A stretch of 64,000 bases of DNA from Sphingomonas sp. SUN019. Its GTDB lineage: Bacteria > Pseudomonadota > Alphaproteobacteria > Sphingomonadales > Sphingomonadaceae. Each line of letters opens with the position of its first letter. Position 1 is the first letter of the stretch. Positions 46,779-56,014 of the stretch are shown here, one piece after another. Under the pieces are notes generated by a model. The model was given only the letters and a program-made list of their open reading frames with translations. It had not been told where the DNA came from and did not search any database. The stretch is from assembly GCF_024758705.1 (NCBI RefSeq), contig NZ_CP096971.1, positions 3,315,501-3,379,500 on the forward strand. The letters run 5' to 3'. Made by a program: the position numbers and the translations under genes.

Positions 46779-48167
46779 TCACCGCGCCCCCGTCGGCCAC
46801 AGGACGACGCGCAACGTCTGCAGCAGGATCAGCAGGTCCAGGAACGGCGAATAGTTCTTGGCATAATACAGGTCGTATTCCAGCTTGTTGCGGGAATCCT
46901 CGATCGAAGCGCCATAGGGATAGTTGATCTGCGCCCAGCCGGTGATGCCGGGCTTCACCATATGGCGTTCGGCATAGAACGGCAGTTCGCGTTCCAGATC
47001 GTCGACGAATTGCGGGCGTTCGGGGCGCGGGCCGACGAAGCTCATCTCGCCCTTCAGCACGCTCCAGCATTGCGGCAGTTCATCGATGCGCACCTTGCGG
47101 ATGAAGCGCCCGATGCGCGTGATCCGCGGATCGTCCTCGGCCGCCCAGACCGCCTTCCCCGCGACCTCCGCATCCTGCCGCATCGATCGCAGTTTCAGGA
47201 TATCGAACGGCTCGTTGAACAACCCCACGCGGCGCTGGCGGTAGAAGGCCGGCCCTTTGCTCTCCAACTTGATCGCGACGGCGGTGCACAGGATCAGCGG
47301 CAGAGCTAAGACCAGCAGCAGCAGGCTGATGGTGATGTCGAACGCGCGTTTGAAGGCGCTGGACAGCATCCGGCCCGACGAAAAGCCGTCGGAAAAGATC
47401 AGCCACGACGGATTGACGCTCTTCAGGTCGATCCGCCCGGTCTCGCGTTCGATGAAGCTGGAGAAATCGGAGACGTGGACCCCGGTCGTCTTCACCCGCA
47501 GCAGATCCTTCAGCGGCAGTGAATTGCGCCGTTCCTCGATCGCCAGCACCACTTCGGTCGCACCGAGGAACACGACATGGTCGGCTAGATTGTCGATCGC
47601 GCCACGCGGAACCGATTGCCGGACCTCGATCGTCGGCTCGCCCATCGCGACGTGCCCGGCAACGACGAAGCTCGCCCCCGGCAACGCCGCCAGCGCCTGC
47701 AACCGTGCCGCGCGGGCTCCAGCACCCAGCACGACGACGCGGCGGCGCAGGCGCTCGCTGCCCAGCATGCGCCCGAATACCGCGCGCACCAGCACCAGCG
47801 CGGCGACCGCGATCAGCATCGCGAAGAACAGGGTCGATCGCCAGAAGGTGATGGCGGGAAACAGGAAGAACAGCACGCTCAGGAAGATGACGCCCAGCGA
47901 CACCGCCACCATCAGCCGCATCGTCGCCTGCCGCACCGACACCAGCACGTCCGCCCCATACACCCCGACCGCGACCATCGCGATCTGCAGCGGGGCGGCG
48001 AACGACAGTAATTGCGGGATACGCGTCCACACCGGCTCGACGCCCATGTCGATCTGCCACGCGCGCAGCAGCCAGCCCAATTCCGCCGACAGCAGCAGCA
48101 GGATCAGGTCGATCGCCGCCAGCAACAGCACCGCGTTCGGCACATAATGCTTGAACACCCTTATCAT
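46779..48167 (-). CDS. XrtA-associated exopolysaccharide sugar transferase
   Basis: A 462-residue polyprenyl-phosphate hexose-1-phosphate transferase that starts exopolysaccharide repeat units on the membrane lipid carrier. The N-terminal half has four to five membrane helices and a Rossmann-like domain (RRRVVVLGAGARAARLQAL); the C-terminal catalytic domain has a membrane segment then KLRSMRQDAE, DELPQCWSVLKGEMSFVGPRPE and KPGITGWAQINY. It fits the XrtA/PEP-CTERM sugar transferase subgroup. The ATG at 48167 gives the correct topology; the frame is open upstream. Confidence 0.92.
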   Translation of the reverse strand: MIRVFKHYVPNAVLLLAAIDLILLLLSAELGWLLRAWQIDMGVEPVWTRIPQLLSFAAPLQIAMVAVGVYGADVLVSVRQATMRLMVAVSLGVIFLSVLFFLFPAITFWRSTLFFAMLIAVAALVLVRAVFGRMLGSERLRRRVVVLGAGARAARLQALAALPGASFVVAGHVAMGEPTIEVRQSVPRGAIDNLADHVVFLGATEVVLAIEERRNSLPLKDLLRVKTTGVHVSDFSSFIERETGRIDLKSVNPSWLIFSDGFSSGRMLSSAFKRAFDITISLLLLVLALPLILCTAVAIKLESKGPAFYRQRRVGLFNEPFDILKLRSMRQDAEVAGKAVWAAEDDPRITRIGRFIRKVRIDELPQCWSVLKGEMSFVGPRPERPQFVDDLERELPFYAERHMVKPGITGWAQINYPYGASIEDSRNKLEYDLYYAKNYSPFLDLLILLQTLRVVLWPTGAR

Positions 48168-48344
48168 GGCTTGAGGCGGGTCCGATCGCGCTGGTGTAAG
48201 GTAATCCGACACACGCTGTCGCAGATATTGGCAAACGAAGCGTGAATGCGCGGGATCGCGATCTGCCGCTCGCACATTGCACGCGCAGCCCGTATGAGCA
48301 CCGGGAGCGTCGCGGGTAAGCGGCCGTCATACCGGGGGAAATCC

Positions 48345-49400
48345 ATGTCGAATGCCGCGCCGATCGTCCCCGTCATCCTGTCGGGCGGATCGGGCACCCG
48401 TCTGTGGCCGATGTCGCGCCCCGAAAGGCCCAAGCAGTTGCTGGCGCTGACCGCCGAACAGACGATGCTGCAATTGACTGCGCAGCGCACCGCGGGCGAA
48501 CGTTATGCCGCGCCGATCGTCGTCGCCAACGTGCGCCACGCGGACATGATCGACGAACAGCTCGCCGCCGCGACATGCGCCCCGCAGGCGCTGATCCTGG
48601 AGCCGGTCGCGCGCAACACCGCCCCCGCCATCGCGCTCGCCGCACTGGCGGCGACGGACGGCGCATCGCCGTTGCTGGTGATGCCGTCGGATCACGTCAT
48701 CGGCGACATCGACGCCTTCCACGCCGCGATCGTCGCCGCGCTGCCCTTGGTCGCCGACGGCTGGCTGGTGACGTTTGGCATCGCCCCCGACGCGCCCGAA
48801 ACGGGCTATGGCTATATCCAGATCGGCGAAGCGTTGGGCGAGGGCGTCCACGCGGTCAAACGCTTCGTCGAGAAACCGCCGCGCGCGATCGCGGAGACGA
48901 TGCTGGCCAGCGGCGACCATGCGTGGAACGGCGGCATCTTCCTGTTCCGCGCCGACGCGTTCCTGAACGCGCTCGCCGAACACGCCCCCGCGATGCTGGA
49001 CGCCGCGCAGGGTGCGATGGAAGCGGCAGACCGCACCGGCAACCGCATCACCCCCGACGCCGCCGCCTTCGCCGCCTCACCGTCCGAATCGATCGACTAT
49101 GCGGTGATGGAAAAGGCCGCACGCGTCGCAGTGGTTCCGGTCGCGATGGGCTGGAACGACGTCGGCAGCTGGGACGCATTGCACGCGATCAGCGCCGCGG
49201 ACGGGGCGGGCAACACCACGCGCGGCCGCGTCGTCGCGCTCGACACCAGCAACTGCCTGATCCAGTCCGACGGCGCGCGGATCGCGATCGTTGGGGTCAG
49301 CGACCTGATCGTCGTGGCGTCGGGCGATGACATATTGATCCTGCCGCGCGGCCGCAGCCAGGACGTGAAGAAGCTGCTCGAGGCGATGAAGGACGATTAA
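48345..49400 (+). CDS. manC: Mannose-1-phosphate guanylyltransferase
   Basis: A 351-residue nucleotidyltransferase making GDP-mannose from mannose-1-phosphate and GTP. The pyrophosphorylase motif VILSGGSGTRLWPMSRPERP is at the N-terminus; FVEKPP and WNGGIFLFRAD follow. Only the guanylyltransferase part is present; the isomerase domain of bifunctional AlgA/ManC proteins is absent. GGGGGAA precedes the ATG at 48345. It is divergent from the sugar transferase gene and probably supplies its pathway; the 177-base gap between them holds no gene I can see. Confidence 0.93.
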   Translation: MSNAAPIVPVILSGGSGTRLWPMSRPERPKQLLALTAEQTMLQLTAQRTAGERYAAPIVVANVRHADMIDEQLAAATCAPQALILEPVARNTAPAIALAALAATDGASPLLVMPSDHVIGDIDAFHAAIVAALPLVADGWLVTFGIAPDAPETGYGYIQIGEALGEGVHAVKRFVEKPPRAIAETMLASGDHAWNGGIFLFRADAFLNALAEHAPAMLDAAQGAMEAADRTGNRITPDAAAFAASPSESIDYAVMEKAARVAVVPVAMGWNDVGSWDALHAISAADGAGNTTRGRVVALDTSNCLIQSDGARIAIVGVSDLIVVASGDDILILPRGRSQDVKKLLEAMKDD

Positions 49401-49446
49401 TCCGCCACTTCTCCGCTATTCACAGGCTGTTCAATAGCCGCCGCCT

Positions 49447-49743
49447 ATGCGACCCGTCATGACGATGTTCGCCGCCCTCTCGCTGATCGCGCTCGCCGCC
49501 GCCGCGCCTGTCGACCAGCGTCGCGACGGGCTGGCCGCGACGCAGGCGCGGCGCGAGGGCGTGATGAAAATCCGCGAGGTCGAACGCCGGATCATCCCCA
49601 CGATGGGCGACGCGCAGTATCTTGGGTTCGACCTCGAAATGCCGAGCGGCGTTTACACGCTGAAGTTCCTGCGCGATGGAAATGTCATCTGGGTCGAGGT
49701 CGACGGACGATCGGGCCAGGTGATCGGCCGGAGCGGCCGATAG
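49447..49743 (+). CDS. PepSY-domain periplasmic protein
   Basis: A 98-residue protein with a signal peptide (MTMFAALSLIALAAAAPVD) and a single PepSY domain (YLGFDLEMPSGVYTLKFLRDGNVIWVEVDGRSGQVI). Small PepSY proteins often precede two-component genes and are thought to modulate the sensor or a protease in the periplasm. It lies 43 bases before the response regulator and is probably the first gene of that unit. Confidence 0.85.
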   Translation: MRPVMTMFAALSLIALAAAAPVDQRRDGLAATQARREGVMKIREVERRIIPTMGDAQYLGFDLEMPSGVYTLKFLRDGNVIWVEVDGRSGQVIGRSGR

Positions 49744-49786
49744 AGTTCCTTCGCCGGGCGATGCCTGCGGCAACACGGAGAGTTTC

Positions 49787-50452
49787 ATGCGGGTATTGAT
49801 CGTCGAGGACGAACCCAATCTCGGTCAGCAGTTGAAGAACACGCTGGAGGGCGCAGGCTATGCGATCGACCTCGCCACCGATGGTGAGGAGGGGCATTTT
49901 CTTGGCTCGACCGAGAATTACGACGCGGTCGTGCTCGACCTCGGCCTGCCCGAGATCGACGGACTGACGGTGCTCGATCGCTGGCGCAAAGAGGGCAAGA
50001 CGATGCCCGTGCTGGTATTGACCGCGCGCGACAGCTGGTCCGACAAGGTCGCCGGACTGGACGCGGGGGCGGACGATTATGTCGCCAAACCATTCCAGAG
50101 CGAGGAACTGATCGCCCGCCTGCGCGCGCTGATCCGCCGCGCATCGGGTAATGCGTCGTCCGAACTTACCGCGGGCGACATCCGGCTCGACACGCGCAGC
50201 GGCAAAGTGACGCGCGCGGGCGAACCGGTGAAGATGACCGCGCAGGAATACAAACTGCTCAGCTACCTGCTCCATCACAAGGGCAAAGTGGTCAGCCGCA
50301 CCGAGCTGATCGAACATATCTACGATCAGGATTTCGATCGCGATTCGAACACGATCGAGGTGTTCGTCACGCGTATCCGCAAGAAACTGGGGCAGGACGT
50401 CATCACCACGATCCGCGGCCTCGGCTACAGCCTGGAGGATCCCGCGGCCTGA
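49787..50452 (+). CDS. OmpR/PhoP-family response regulator
   Basis: A 221-residue regulator: receiver domain with MRVLIVEDEPNLGQQL, the phosphorylatable Asp in DAVVLDLGLPEIDG and Lys in YVAKPFQSEEL, and a C-terminal winged helix (TAQEYKLLSYLLHHKGKVVSRTELI, then SNTIEVFVTRIRKKLG). It is close to the PhoP/FeuP type, whose relatives respond to envelope or divalent-cation cues. Its kinase gene follows after an intervening antisense gene. Confidence 0.93.
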   Translation: MRVLIVEDEPNLGQQLKNTLEGAGYAIDLATDGEEGHFLGSTENYDAVVLDLGLPEIDGLTVLDRWRKEGKTMPVLVLTARDSWSDKVAGLDAGADDYVAKPFQSEELIARLRALIRRASGNASSELTAGDIRLDTRSGKVTRAGEPVKMTAQEYKLLSYLLHHKGKVVSRTELIEHIYDQDFDRDSNTIEVFVTRIRKKLGQDVITTIRGLGYSLEDPAA

Positions 50453-50456
50453 TGCG

Positions 50457-50711
50457 TTACAGGCTTGTGTCGCTCGCGTCCGGAACCGGTTCGTCCCACA
50501 ATCCGATGTGGCGATAGTTTGCCTCGCGCCAGTCGTCCGACGGCGGCACGACCCGCGCCGTCATGCGTTCGGGCCGGGGCGGCGTGGCATAGGCCGGGGT
50601 GATCCCCGAAATGGTATAGGAAGCGATGAGAAAACCGCCAGCCATGCTCGCCAGCGCGCCGGACAGCCCGGCGACGATTAGCGCGGCGTGGTTTGTCTTC
50701 GGTCGCGACAT
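50457..50711 (-). CDS. Small single-pass membrane protein under a stress promoter
   Basis: An 84-residue protein with one N-terminal membrane helix (AALIVAGLSGALASMAGGFLIA) and a Pro/Arg-rich tail containing DDWREANYRHIGLWDEPVPDASDTSL. No family recognised. AAGGGG lies before the ATG at 50711. It runs opposite to the regulator and kinase genes, in the gap between them, and has an exact EcfG-type promoter 26 bases upstream. A role in the general stress response is therefore likely; the mechanism is unknown. Confidence 0.72.
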   Translation of the reverse strand: MSRPKTNHAALIVAGLSGALASMAGGFLIASYTISGITPAYATPPRPERMTARVVPPSDDWREANYRHIGLWDEPVPDASDTSL

Positions 50712-50736
50712 CGCTGATCCCCTTGCCCTTGGCGTG

Positions 50737-50761
50737 AACGTCGCCGCGACCACCCGGTTCC
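50737..50761 (-). promoter_or_regulatory. EcfG-type (general stress response) promoter
   Basis: On the minus strand GGAAC (50761-50757) is followed after exactly 16 bases by CGTT (50740-50737). This is a full match to the alphaproteobacterial EcfG consensus GGAAC-N16/17-CGTT. It points at the 84-residue membrane protein, whose ATG is 26 bases downstream. Confidence 0.75.
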
Positions 50762-50774
50762 CGGACGCGGCGGG

Positions 50775-52139
50775 ATGAGCGCAGATGCGACGATACGGCC
50801 CGTCAAAGGCGGCGGTTCGCTCAGCCGCCGGATGATCGGTATCGCGGCGGTGTGGATCGTCGTGCTGCTGGCGGGCGGCGGCTTCGCGCTCGATCGCGTG
50901 CTGTCCAGCGCGGTCACGCAGAATTTCGACGATCAGCTCGAATATGTCCTGCGATCCCTGCTTGTCTCGGCCGAAATCGACCCGATCGGTGAGGTGAGTT
51001 TCAATCGCGAGCCCGCCGATCAGCGCTTCCTCGAACCCTATTCGGGGCTTTACTGGCAGGTGTCGGCAAAGGGGCATGAGGTTTTTCCGTCGCGTTCCTT
51101 ATGGGATCGCCAGCTCGGCTTCGGCGCGGCGCACAACGACCGCGCTGTCCATATCTACGACAGCGAACAATTCGCCGACGAGAAGATCCGCGTCGTCGAA
51201 CGCGACGTGACGCTGCCGCGCTCGACTGTGCGCTGGCGCTTCCAGGTCGCGCAAAGCCGCGACGGCCTCGACGCGCAGATACAGACATTGCGGCGGACAT
51301 TGGTGCGCAGTTTCCTGCTGCTCGGTATCGGGCTGCTGATCCTTGCCGCGCTGCAGACCTTCTACGGGCTGTGGCCGCTCCGTCAGCTCCGCGACGAAAT
51401 CGCGCTGATGCGCGCCGGCCGCGCGAACCGCATCGCGGGCAAGATGCCGATCGAGGTCGCCCCGATGGTCGAGGAGCTGAACGGGCTGGTCGCGCACAAT
51501 GAGACGCAGGCGGAAGAGGCCCGCCGTCACGCGGGCAACCTCGCGCACGCGCTGAAGACCCCGCTGACCGTCATCATGAACGCCGCTACCGCGGGCAGCG
51601 ACGATCTGGCCGACACCGTGGTGCGCGAGGCGCGGACGATGCGGCGGCAGGTCGACCACCACCTCGCCCGCGCCCGCGCCGTCGGCCGGCGGGGGTCGGC
51701 GCACAGCCGCGCGGAGGTGTGGCCCTCGGTCGAATCGGTCGATCGCGCCGTCGCCCGGCTCTATCCGCACGTCCGCATCGACATGGACGGCGTGAAGACC
51801 GCCATCGCGCATATCGAGCGGCAGGATCTCGACGAGATGATGGGCAATCTGGTCGAAAACGCCGCGAAATACGGCGGCGGCAGCGTGTTCGTCACGGTCG
51901 GCGTGCAGGCCGGGTTCGTTGAGATCATGGTCGAGGACGACGGACGCGGCATCCCGGAGGAAGACCGCCAGAGGATTTTCGACCGGGGGGTACGGCTCGA
52001 TTCGGGGAAGCCGGGGACGGGGCTGGGGCTGGCGATCGTGCGTGACGTTGCGGAAATCTACGACGGCACGGTGTCGCTGGAGGAGAGCGAAGATCTGGGC
52101 GGGTTGCTGGTCCGGTTAAGGTTGCCGGCGGCGGGGTAG
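50775..52139 (+). CDS. Sensor histidine kinase (PhoQ/FeuQ-like)
   Basis: A 454-residue inner-membrane kinase. Membrane helices lie near residues 20-42 and 180-200 with a periplasmic sensor between; then a HAMP-like linker, the His box NLAHALKTPLTVIMN near residue 256, the N box MMGNLVENAAKYGGG, and the G boxes VEDDGRGIPEEDRQRIF and GTGLGLAIVRDV. It is the likely partner of the response regulator upstream although an antisense gene separates them, so it may need its own promoter. Confidence 0.92.
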   Translation: MSADATIRPVKGGGSLSRRMIGIAAVWIVVLLAGGGFALDRVLSSAVTQNFDDQLEYVLRSLLVSAEIDPIGEVSFNREPADQRFLEPYSGLYWQVSAKGHEVFPSRSLWDRQLGFGAAHNDRAVHIYDSEQFADEKIRVVERDVTLPRSTVRWRFQVAQSRDGLDAQIQTLRRTLVRSFLLLGIGLLILAALQTFYGLWPLRQLRDEIALMRAGRANRIAGKMPIEVAPMVEELNGLVAHNETQAEEARRHAGNLAHALKTPLTVIMNAATAGSDDLADTVVREARTMRRQVDHHLARARAVGRRGSAHSRAEVWPSVESVDRAVARLYPHVRIDMDGVKTAIAHIERQDLDEMMGNLVENAAKYGGGSVFVTVGVQAGFVEIMVEDDGRGIPEEDRQRIFDRGVRLDSGKPGTGLGLAIVRDVAEIYDGTVSLEESEDLGGLLVRLRLPAAG

Positions 52140-52145
52140 GCTAAA

Positions 52146-52279
52146 AATCCTCCCCGGCACGGGGAGGGGGACCAGCCGCAGGCTGGTGGAGGGGGCGTGC
52201 CACAGCAGACTCGCTCGCGGAGAGCCCCCTCCACCCCGCCGCTGCGCGTCGCGGTCCCCCTCCCTGTGCCGGGGAGGAT
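52146..52279. repeat. Palindromic element, CCTCCCCGGCACGGGGAGG family
   Basis: Arms 52146-52173 and 52253-52279 are inverted repeats with one mismatch; the centre holds a second complementary pair (GGTGGAGGGGGC against GCCCCCTCCACC). It fills the gap between the convergent kinase and LLM oxidoreductase genes. A second member is at 53361-53490. Confidence 0.87.
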
Positions 52280-52283
52280 CTGT

Positions 52284-53282
52284 TCAGGCAGCCACCCTCA
52301 ACTCCTGCATCGCCCCCGCCGCGACCGTCAGGCTTTTCTTCCGCGCCTCATGGTCGAAGACCGAACTCGTCAGCATCACCTCGTCCACGCCGGTCCGCTC
52401 GACGAACGCCGCGATGCCGGCCGCGACCTTCGCCGGCGCGCCAACCGCCGAACATTGCAGCACATGATCCAGGATCGCCGCGTGCTGCGGCGGCAGGCTG
52501 TCGCGATAGCCCTCGACCGGCGGCTTCATCTTGCCCGGATTGCCGGTCCTGAGCGCAACGAACGCTTGCTGCTGAGAACTGGCGAGAAACTCGGCTTCCG
52601 CGTCTGTGTCTGCGGCGAACACGTTGAACCCGGCCATCGCATACGGCTTGTCCAATTGCGCCGAGGGCCGGAAGTCGCGGCGATAGATCGCCAGCGCCTG
52701 ATCGAGCGCATCGGGCGCAAAATGCGAGGCGAAGGCGTAGGGCAGGCCGACGATCGCGGCCACTTGCGCACCGAACGTGCTCGACCCCAGAATCCACAGG
52801 TCGACGTTAGCGCCTGCACCCGGCGTCGCGACGATCCCGGTGCGGCCGTCGTCGGCGAAATAGCTCTGCAGTTCGACCACATCGTTCGGGAAAGCGTTTG
52901 GATCGCTGTCGAGCGTCCGGCGGATCGCCTGCGCGACGCGCTGGTCCGATCCCGGCGCGCGGCCGAGGCCAAGGTCGATCCGGCCGGGGAACAATGCGTC
53001 CAACGTCCCGAACTGCTCCGCGATCTGCAGCGGAGCGTGGTTCGGCAACATGATCCCGCCCGCGCCGACGCGGATCGTATTGGTCGCCGCACCGACGTGC
53101 GCGATCACCACCGCGGTGGCGGCCGACGCGATCCCAGCCATGCCGTGATGTTCGGCGACCCAGTAACGGTTGAAGCCGAGGCTTTCGGCGTGGCGCGCAA
53201 GGTCGGCGGCATTGGCCAGTGCCTGGGGGACGGAACCGCCTTCGACGACGGGCACGAGATCGAGCAGGGAATATGCGGTCAT
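52284..53282 (-). CDS. LLM-class flavin-dependent oxidoreductase
   Basis: A 332-residue luciferase-like monooxygenase with a TIM-barrel fold: [14 protein letters not shown] at the N-terminus, [17 protein letters not shown] near residue 38, and [38 protein letters not shown] in pieces typical of the family. It probably uses FMNH2. The substrate is unknown. It stands alone between two palindromic elements of the same family. Confidence 0.9.
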   Translation of the reverse strand: MTAYSLLDLVPVVEGGSVPQALANAADLARHAESLGFNRYWVAEHHGMAGIASAATAVVIAHVGAATNTIRVGAGGIMLPNHAPLQIAEQFGTLDALFPGRIDLGLGRAPGSDQRVAQAIRRTLDSDPNAFPNDVVELQSYFADDGRTGIVATPGAGANVDLWILGSSTFGAQVAAIVGLPYAFASHFAPDALDQALAIYRRDFRPSAQLDKPYAMAGFNVFAADTDAEAEFLASSQQQAFVALRTGNPGKMKPPVEGYRDSLPPQHAAILDHVLQCSAVGAPAKVAAGIAAFVERTGVDEVMLTSSVFDHEARKKSLTVAAGAMQELRVAA

Positions 53283-53360
53283 GGAAAGAGATGTGGGGGC
53301 AAGGGTTGCGGAACGCTACCCGGTTCGGGCTTTGCGCGCGGCAATCAAAGCTACCACCCA

Positions 53361-53490
53361 AATCCTCCCCGGCACGGGGAGGGGGACCGTCGCAGACGGT
53401 GGAGGGGCAGCCAAGCAGGACCAGCGCGCGTGGCTGCCCCTCCACCACGCCGCTGCGCGTCGCGGTCCCCCTCCCCGTGCCGGGGAGGAA
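53361..53490. repeat. Palindromic element, CCTCCCCGGCACGGGGAGG family (second copy)
   Basis: Arms 53361-53389 and about 53463-53490 are near-perfect inverted repeats, with an inner complementary pair GGAGGGGCAGCCA and TGGCTGCCCCTCC. It is closely similar to the element at 52146-52279, and the two flank the LLM gene. It lies in the gap between two divergent gene starts (53282 and 53540). Confidence 0.88.
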
Positions 53491-53539
53491 TTGGGTTGCG
53501 CCTTGCCCCCATCACCCCCGCGACCTACAGCCCCGCACC

Positions 53540-54205
53540 ATGCCGCCCGGTCTCGATCACATTCGCACCTGGATCTTTGATCTCGACAATACCCTGTACC
53601 CCGCGAGCGCGAACCTGTTTGCGCGGATCGATGCGAAGATGACCGCCTTCATCGGCGATTTCCTGCAGGTTTCGCCGGAGGAAGCGCACCGCATCCAGAA
53701 GGAATATTTCCTCGGCCACGGCACGACGCTCGCCGGGCTGATGACCGAGCACGAGGTCGATCCGCACGCCTTCCTCGACTACGTCCATGATATCGAGATG
53801 GACGTGCTCGAACATGACGCGCCGCTCGCCGCCGCGATCGCGACGCTGCCGGGGCGCAAACTTGTCTTCACCAACGGCGATGCGCCCTATGCGCTGAAGG
53901 TGCTCGACCGGCTCGGCCTGAGCGGCAGTTTCGAGGCGGTCCACGACATCCACGCGATGGACCTGAAGCCCAAACCCGCGGAAAGCGCCTATGCCGGGCT
54001 CTGCGCGGCGTATGACATCGATCCGCACACCGCGATCTTCTTCGAGGATATGGCGCGCAATTTGAAACCGGCCAAGGCGATCGGGATGACGACGGTGTGG
54101 GTCGACAACGGTTCCGAACAGCATCACGACGCCGATCGCAGTTACGTCGATCACCACATCCACGACCTTACGACGTGGCTACAGACAATAACGGAGCGGG
54201 TATGA
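53540..54205 (+). CDS. Pyrimidine 5'-nucleotidase (HAD family)
   Basis: A 221-residue haloacid-dehalogenase-type phosphatase. Motif I is [17 protein letters not shown] near residue 12, motif II is LVFTNGD, and motifs III/IV are [12 protein letters not shown] and [19 protein letters not shown]. The FDLDNTLY form marks the pyrimidine 5'-nucleotidase (SDT1-like) group, which dephosphorylates nucleoside monophosphates. Its stop overlaps the dapD start, a pairing common in alphaproteobacteria. Confidence 0.9.
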   Translation: MPPGLDHIRTWIFDLDNTLYPASANLFARIDAKMTAFIGDFLQVSPEEAHRIQKEYFLGHGTTLAGLMTEHEVDPHAFLDYVHDIEMDVLEHDAPLAAAIATLPGRKLVFTNGDAPYALKVLDRLGLSGSFEAVHDIHAMDLKPKPAESAYAGLCAAYDIDPHTAIFFEDMARNLKPAKAIGMTTVWVDNGSEQHHDADRSYVDHHIHDLTTWLQTITERV

Positions 54206-55017
54206 GTGAACTTCCGCAAACAATCGACGCCGCCTGGGAAGACCGTGCCGACATAGGCCTGAACACCGGCGGCGCGGTGCGCAGCGCGGTCGATGCGGCG
54301 CTAGCGCAGCTTGATGCCGGGACCGCGCGGGTCGCCGAACCGGACGGGCAGGGTGGTTGGCGGGTCAACCAATGGCTCAAGAAGGCGGTGCTGCTCAGCT
54401 TCCGTCTCAACGACAATTCTCTTATCGATAACGGCCCCGGCGCGGGCCATTGGTACGACAAGGTGCCGTCGAAGTTCAGCGGCTGGTCCGAGGCCGAATT
54501 CCGAGCCGCGGGCTTCCGCGCGGTGCCCGGCAGCGTCGTCCGCAGCGGCGCGTTCGTCGGCAAGGGCGCGGTCTTGATGCCCAGCTTCGTCAACATCGGC
54601 GCCTATGTCGGCGAAGGCACGATGGTCGACACCTGGGCGACGGTCGGATCATGCGCGCAGATCGGCCGCAACGTCCATATCTCGGGCGGCGCTGGGATCG
54701 GCGGCGTGCTGGAGCCGCTACAGGCCGACCCCGTCATCATTGGCGACGGCGCGTTCATCGGTGCACGCTCCGAAGTGGCGGAGGGTGTCCGCGTCGGCGA
54801 AGGCGCGGTGCTGTCGATGGGCGTCTATCTCGGCGCGTCGACTAAGATCATCGATCGTGAGAGCGGCGAAATCTTCCGCGGCGAAGTGCCGCCGTACGCC
54901 GTAGTGGTGCCCGGCTCGACTGGCGGAAATCTGGGACTTTACTGCGCGGTGATCGTCAAGCGCGTCGACGAACGCACCCGCTCGAAAACCAGCATCAACG
55001 AACTGCTGCGCGACTGA
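54202..55017 (+). CDS. dapD: Tetrahydrodipicolinate N-succinyltransferase
   Basis: A 271-residue left-handed beta-helix enzyme of the lysine/diaminopimelate pathway that uses succinyl-CoA to acylate tetrahydrodipicolinate. The hexapeptide repeats are clear from [23 protein letters not shown] through [19 protein letters not shown], and [16 protein letters not shown] follows. The ATG at 54202 overlaps the previous stop by 4 bases, so the upstream extension of the frame is not used. Confidence 0.96.
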   Translation: MSELPQTIDAAWEDRADIGLNTGGAVRSAVDAALAQLDAGTARVAEPDGQGGWRVNQWLKKAVLLSFRLNDNSLIDNGPGAGHWYDKVPSKFSGWSEAEFRAAGFRAVPGSVVRSGAFVGKGAVLMPSFVNIGAYVGEGTMVDTWATVGSCAQIGRNVHISGGAGIGGVLEPLQADPVIIGDGAFIGARSEVAEGVRVGEGAVLSMGVYLGASTKIIDRESGEIFRGEVPPYAVVVPGSTGGNLGLYCAVIVKRVDERTRSKTSINELLRD

Positions 55018-55043
55018 TCTGCGCGAATGAAAAGGGGATAGAG

Positions 55044-56012
55044 ATGCCAACAACCGCCAGCCAGGTGCTAGACCGGGTGCTCGTGCTCGAAATGGTCCGC
55101 GTGACCGAGGCCGCCGCGATCGCCGCCTCCACGCTCGTCGGGCGCGGCGACGAAAAGGCTGCCGACGCCGCCGCGGTGGAGGCGATGCGCGCCGCGCTGA
55201 ACGATCTGTATATGGACGGCACCGTCGTGATCGGCGAGGGCGAGCGGGACGAGGCTCCGATGCTGTTCATCGGCGAAAAGGTCGGCTCCGCGATCGGCAA
55301 GGGGCCGAAGATCGATATCGCGCTCGATCCGCTGGAGGGCACCACGATCTGCGCCACGGCGGGGCCGAACAGCTTGGCCGTGCTGGCGATCGCGGAAGAG
55401 GGCGGGCTGCTCAACGCGCCCGACGTGTACATGGACAAGATCGCGGTCGGGCCGGGGTATCCCGACGGCATCATCGACCTCGATCGCTCCCCCACCGAGA
55501 ACGTGAAGGCGGTCGCCAAGGCCAAGGGCGTCGAGCCGCGCGACATCATCGCCTGCGTGCTGGATCGCCCGCGCCACGAAAAGCTGATCGCCGAACTGCG
55601 TGCGGTTGGCTGCGGCATCATGCTGATCGGCGACGGCGACGTGGCGGGGGTGATCGCGACGACCAACCCCGACACCACGATCGACATCTACATGGGATCG
55701 GGCGGCGCGCCGGAGGGCGTGCTGGCGGCCGCGGCGCTGCGCTGCGTCGGCGGGCAGTTCAAGGGCCGCCTGTTGTTCCGCAACGACGACGAACGCGCGC
55801 GCGCCCGCAAATGGGGCGTGACCGATCTCGACAAGCAGTATGATTTGACCGAACTGGCCCGCGGCGACTGCATCTTCGCGGCGACCGGCGTGACCGACGG
55901 GTCGCTGCTGGCGGGGGTCAAGCGGCGCGTGGGCAAGATGACGACCGAGAGCGTCGTCATGCGCGCGTCGTCGGGCACGGTGCGCTGGGTGAAGGGCGAA
56001 CACCGCATCTGA
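55044..56012 (+). CDS. glpX: Fructose-1,6-bisphosphatase class II
   Basis: A 322-residue GlpX-type phosphatase of gluconeogenesis. Motifs are VIGEGERDEAPMLFIGE, the metal-binding IDIALDPLEGTTICA and GCGIMLIGDGDVAGVIA, then IYMGSGGAPEGVLAAAALRCVGGQ. AAAGGGG precedes the ATG. Spacing of 26 bases from dapD and 2 bases to the next gene suggests one transcript. Confidence 0.96.
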   Translation: MPTTASQVLDRVLVLEMVRVTEAAAIAASTLVGRGDEKAADAAAVEAMRAALNDLYMDGTVVIGEGERDEAPMLFIGEKVGSAIGKGPKIDIALDPLEGTTICATAGPNSLAVLAIAEEGGLLNAPDVYMDKIAVGPGYPDGIIDLDRSPTENVKAVAKAKGVEPRDIIACVLDRPRHEKLIAELRAVGCGIMLIGDGDVAGVIATTNPDTTIDIYMGSGGAPEGVLAAAALRCVGGQFKGRLLFRNDDERARARKWGVTDLDKQYDLTELARGDCIFAATGVTDGSLLAGVKRRVGKMTTESVVMRASSGTVRWVKGEHRI

Positions 56013-56014
56013 CG

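Noticed and set aside
45191..46927. A 578-codon open frame opposite prsK
   Set aside because: Arg/Gln-rich product without domains, fully overlapping a clear histidine kinase gene.
48168..48344. A sigma-54 (-24/-12) promoter between the sugar transferase and manC
   Set aside because: GG and GC dinucleotides occur but not with the required 10-base spacing on either strand.
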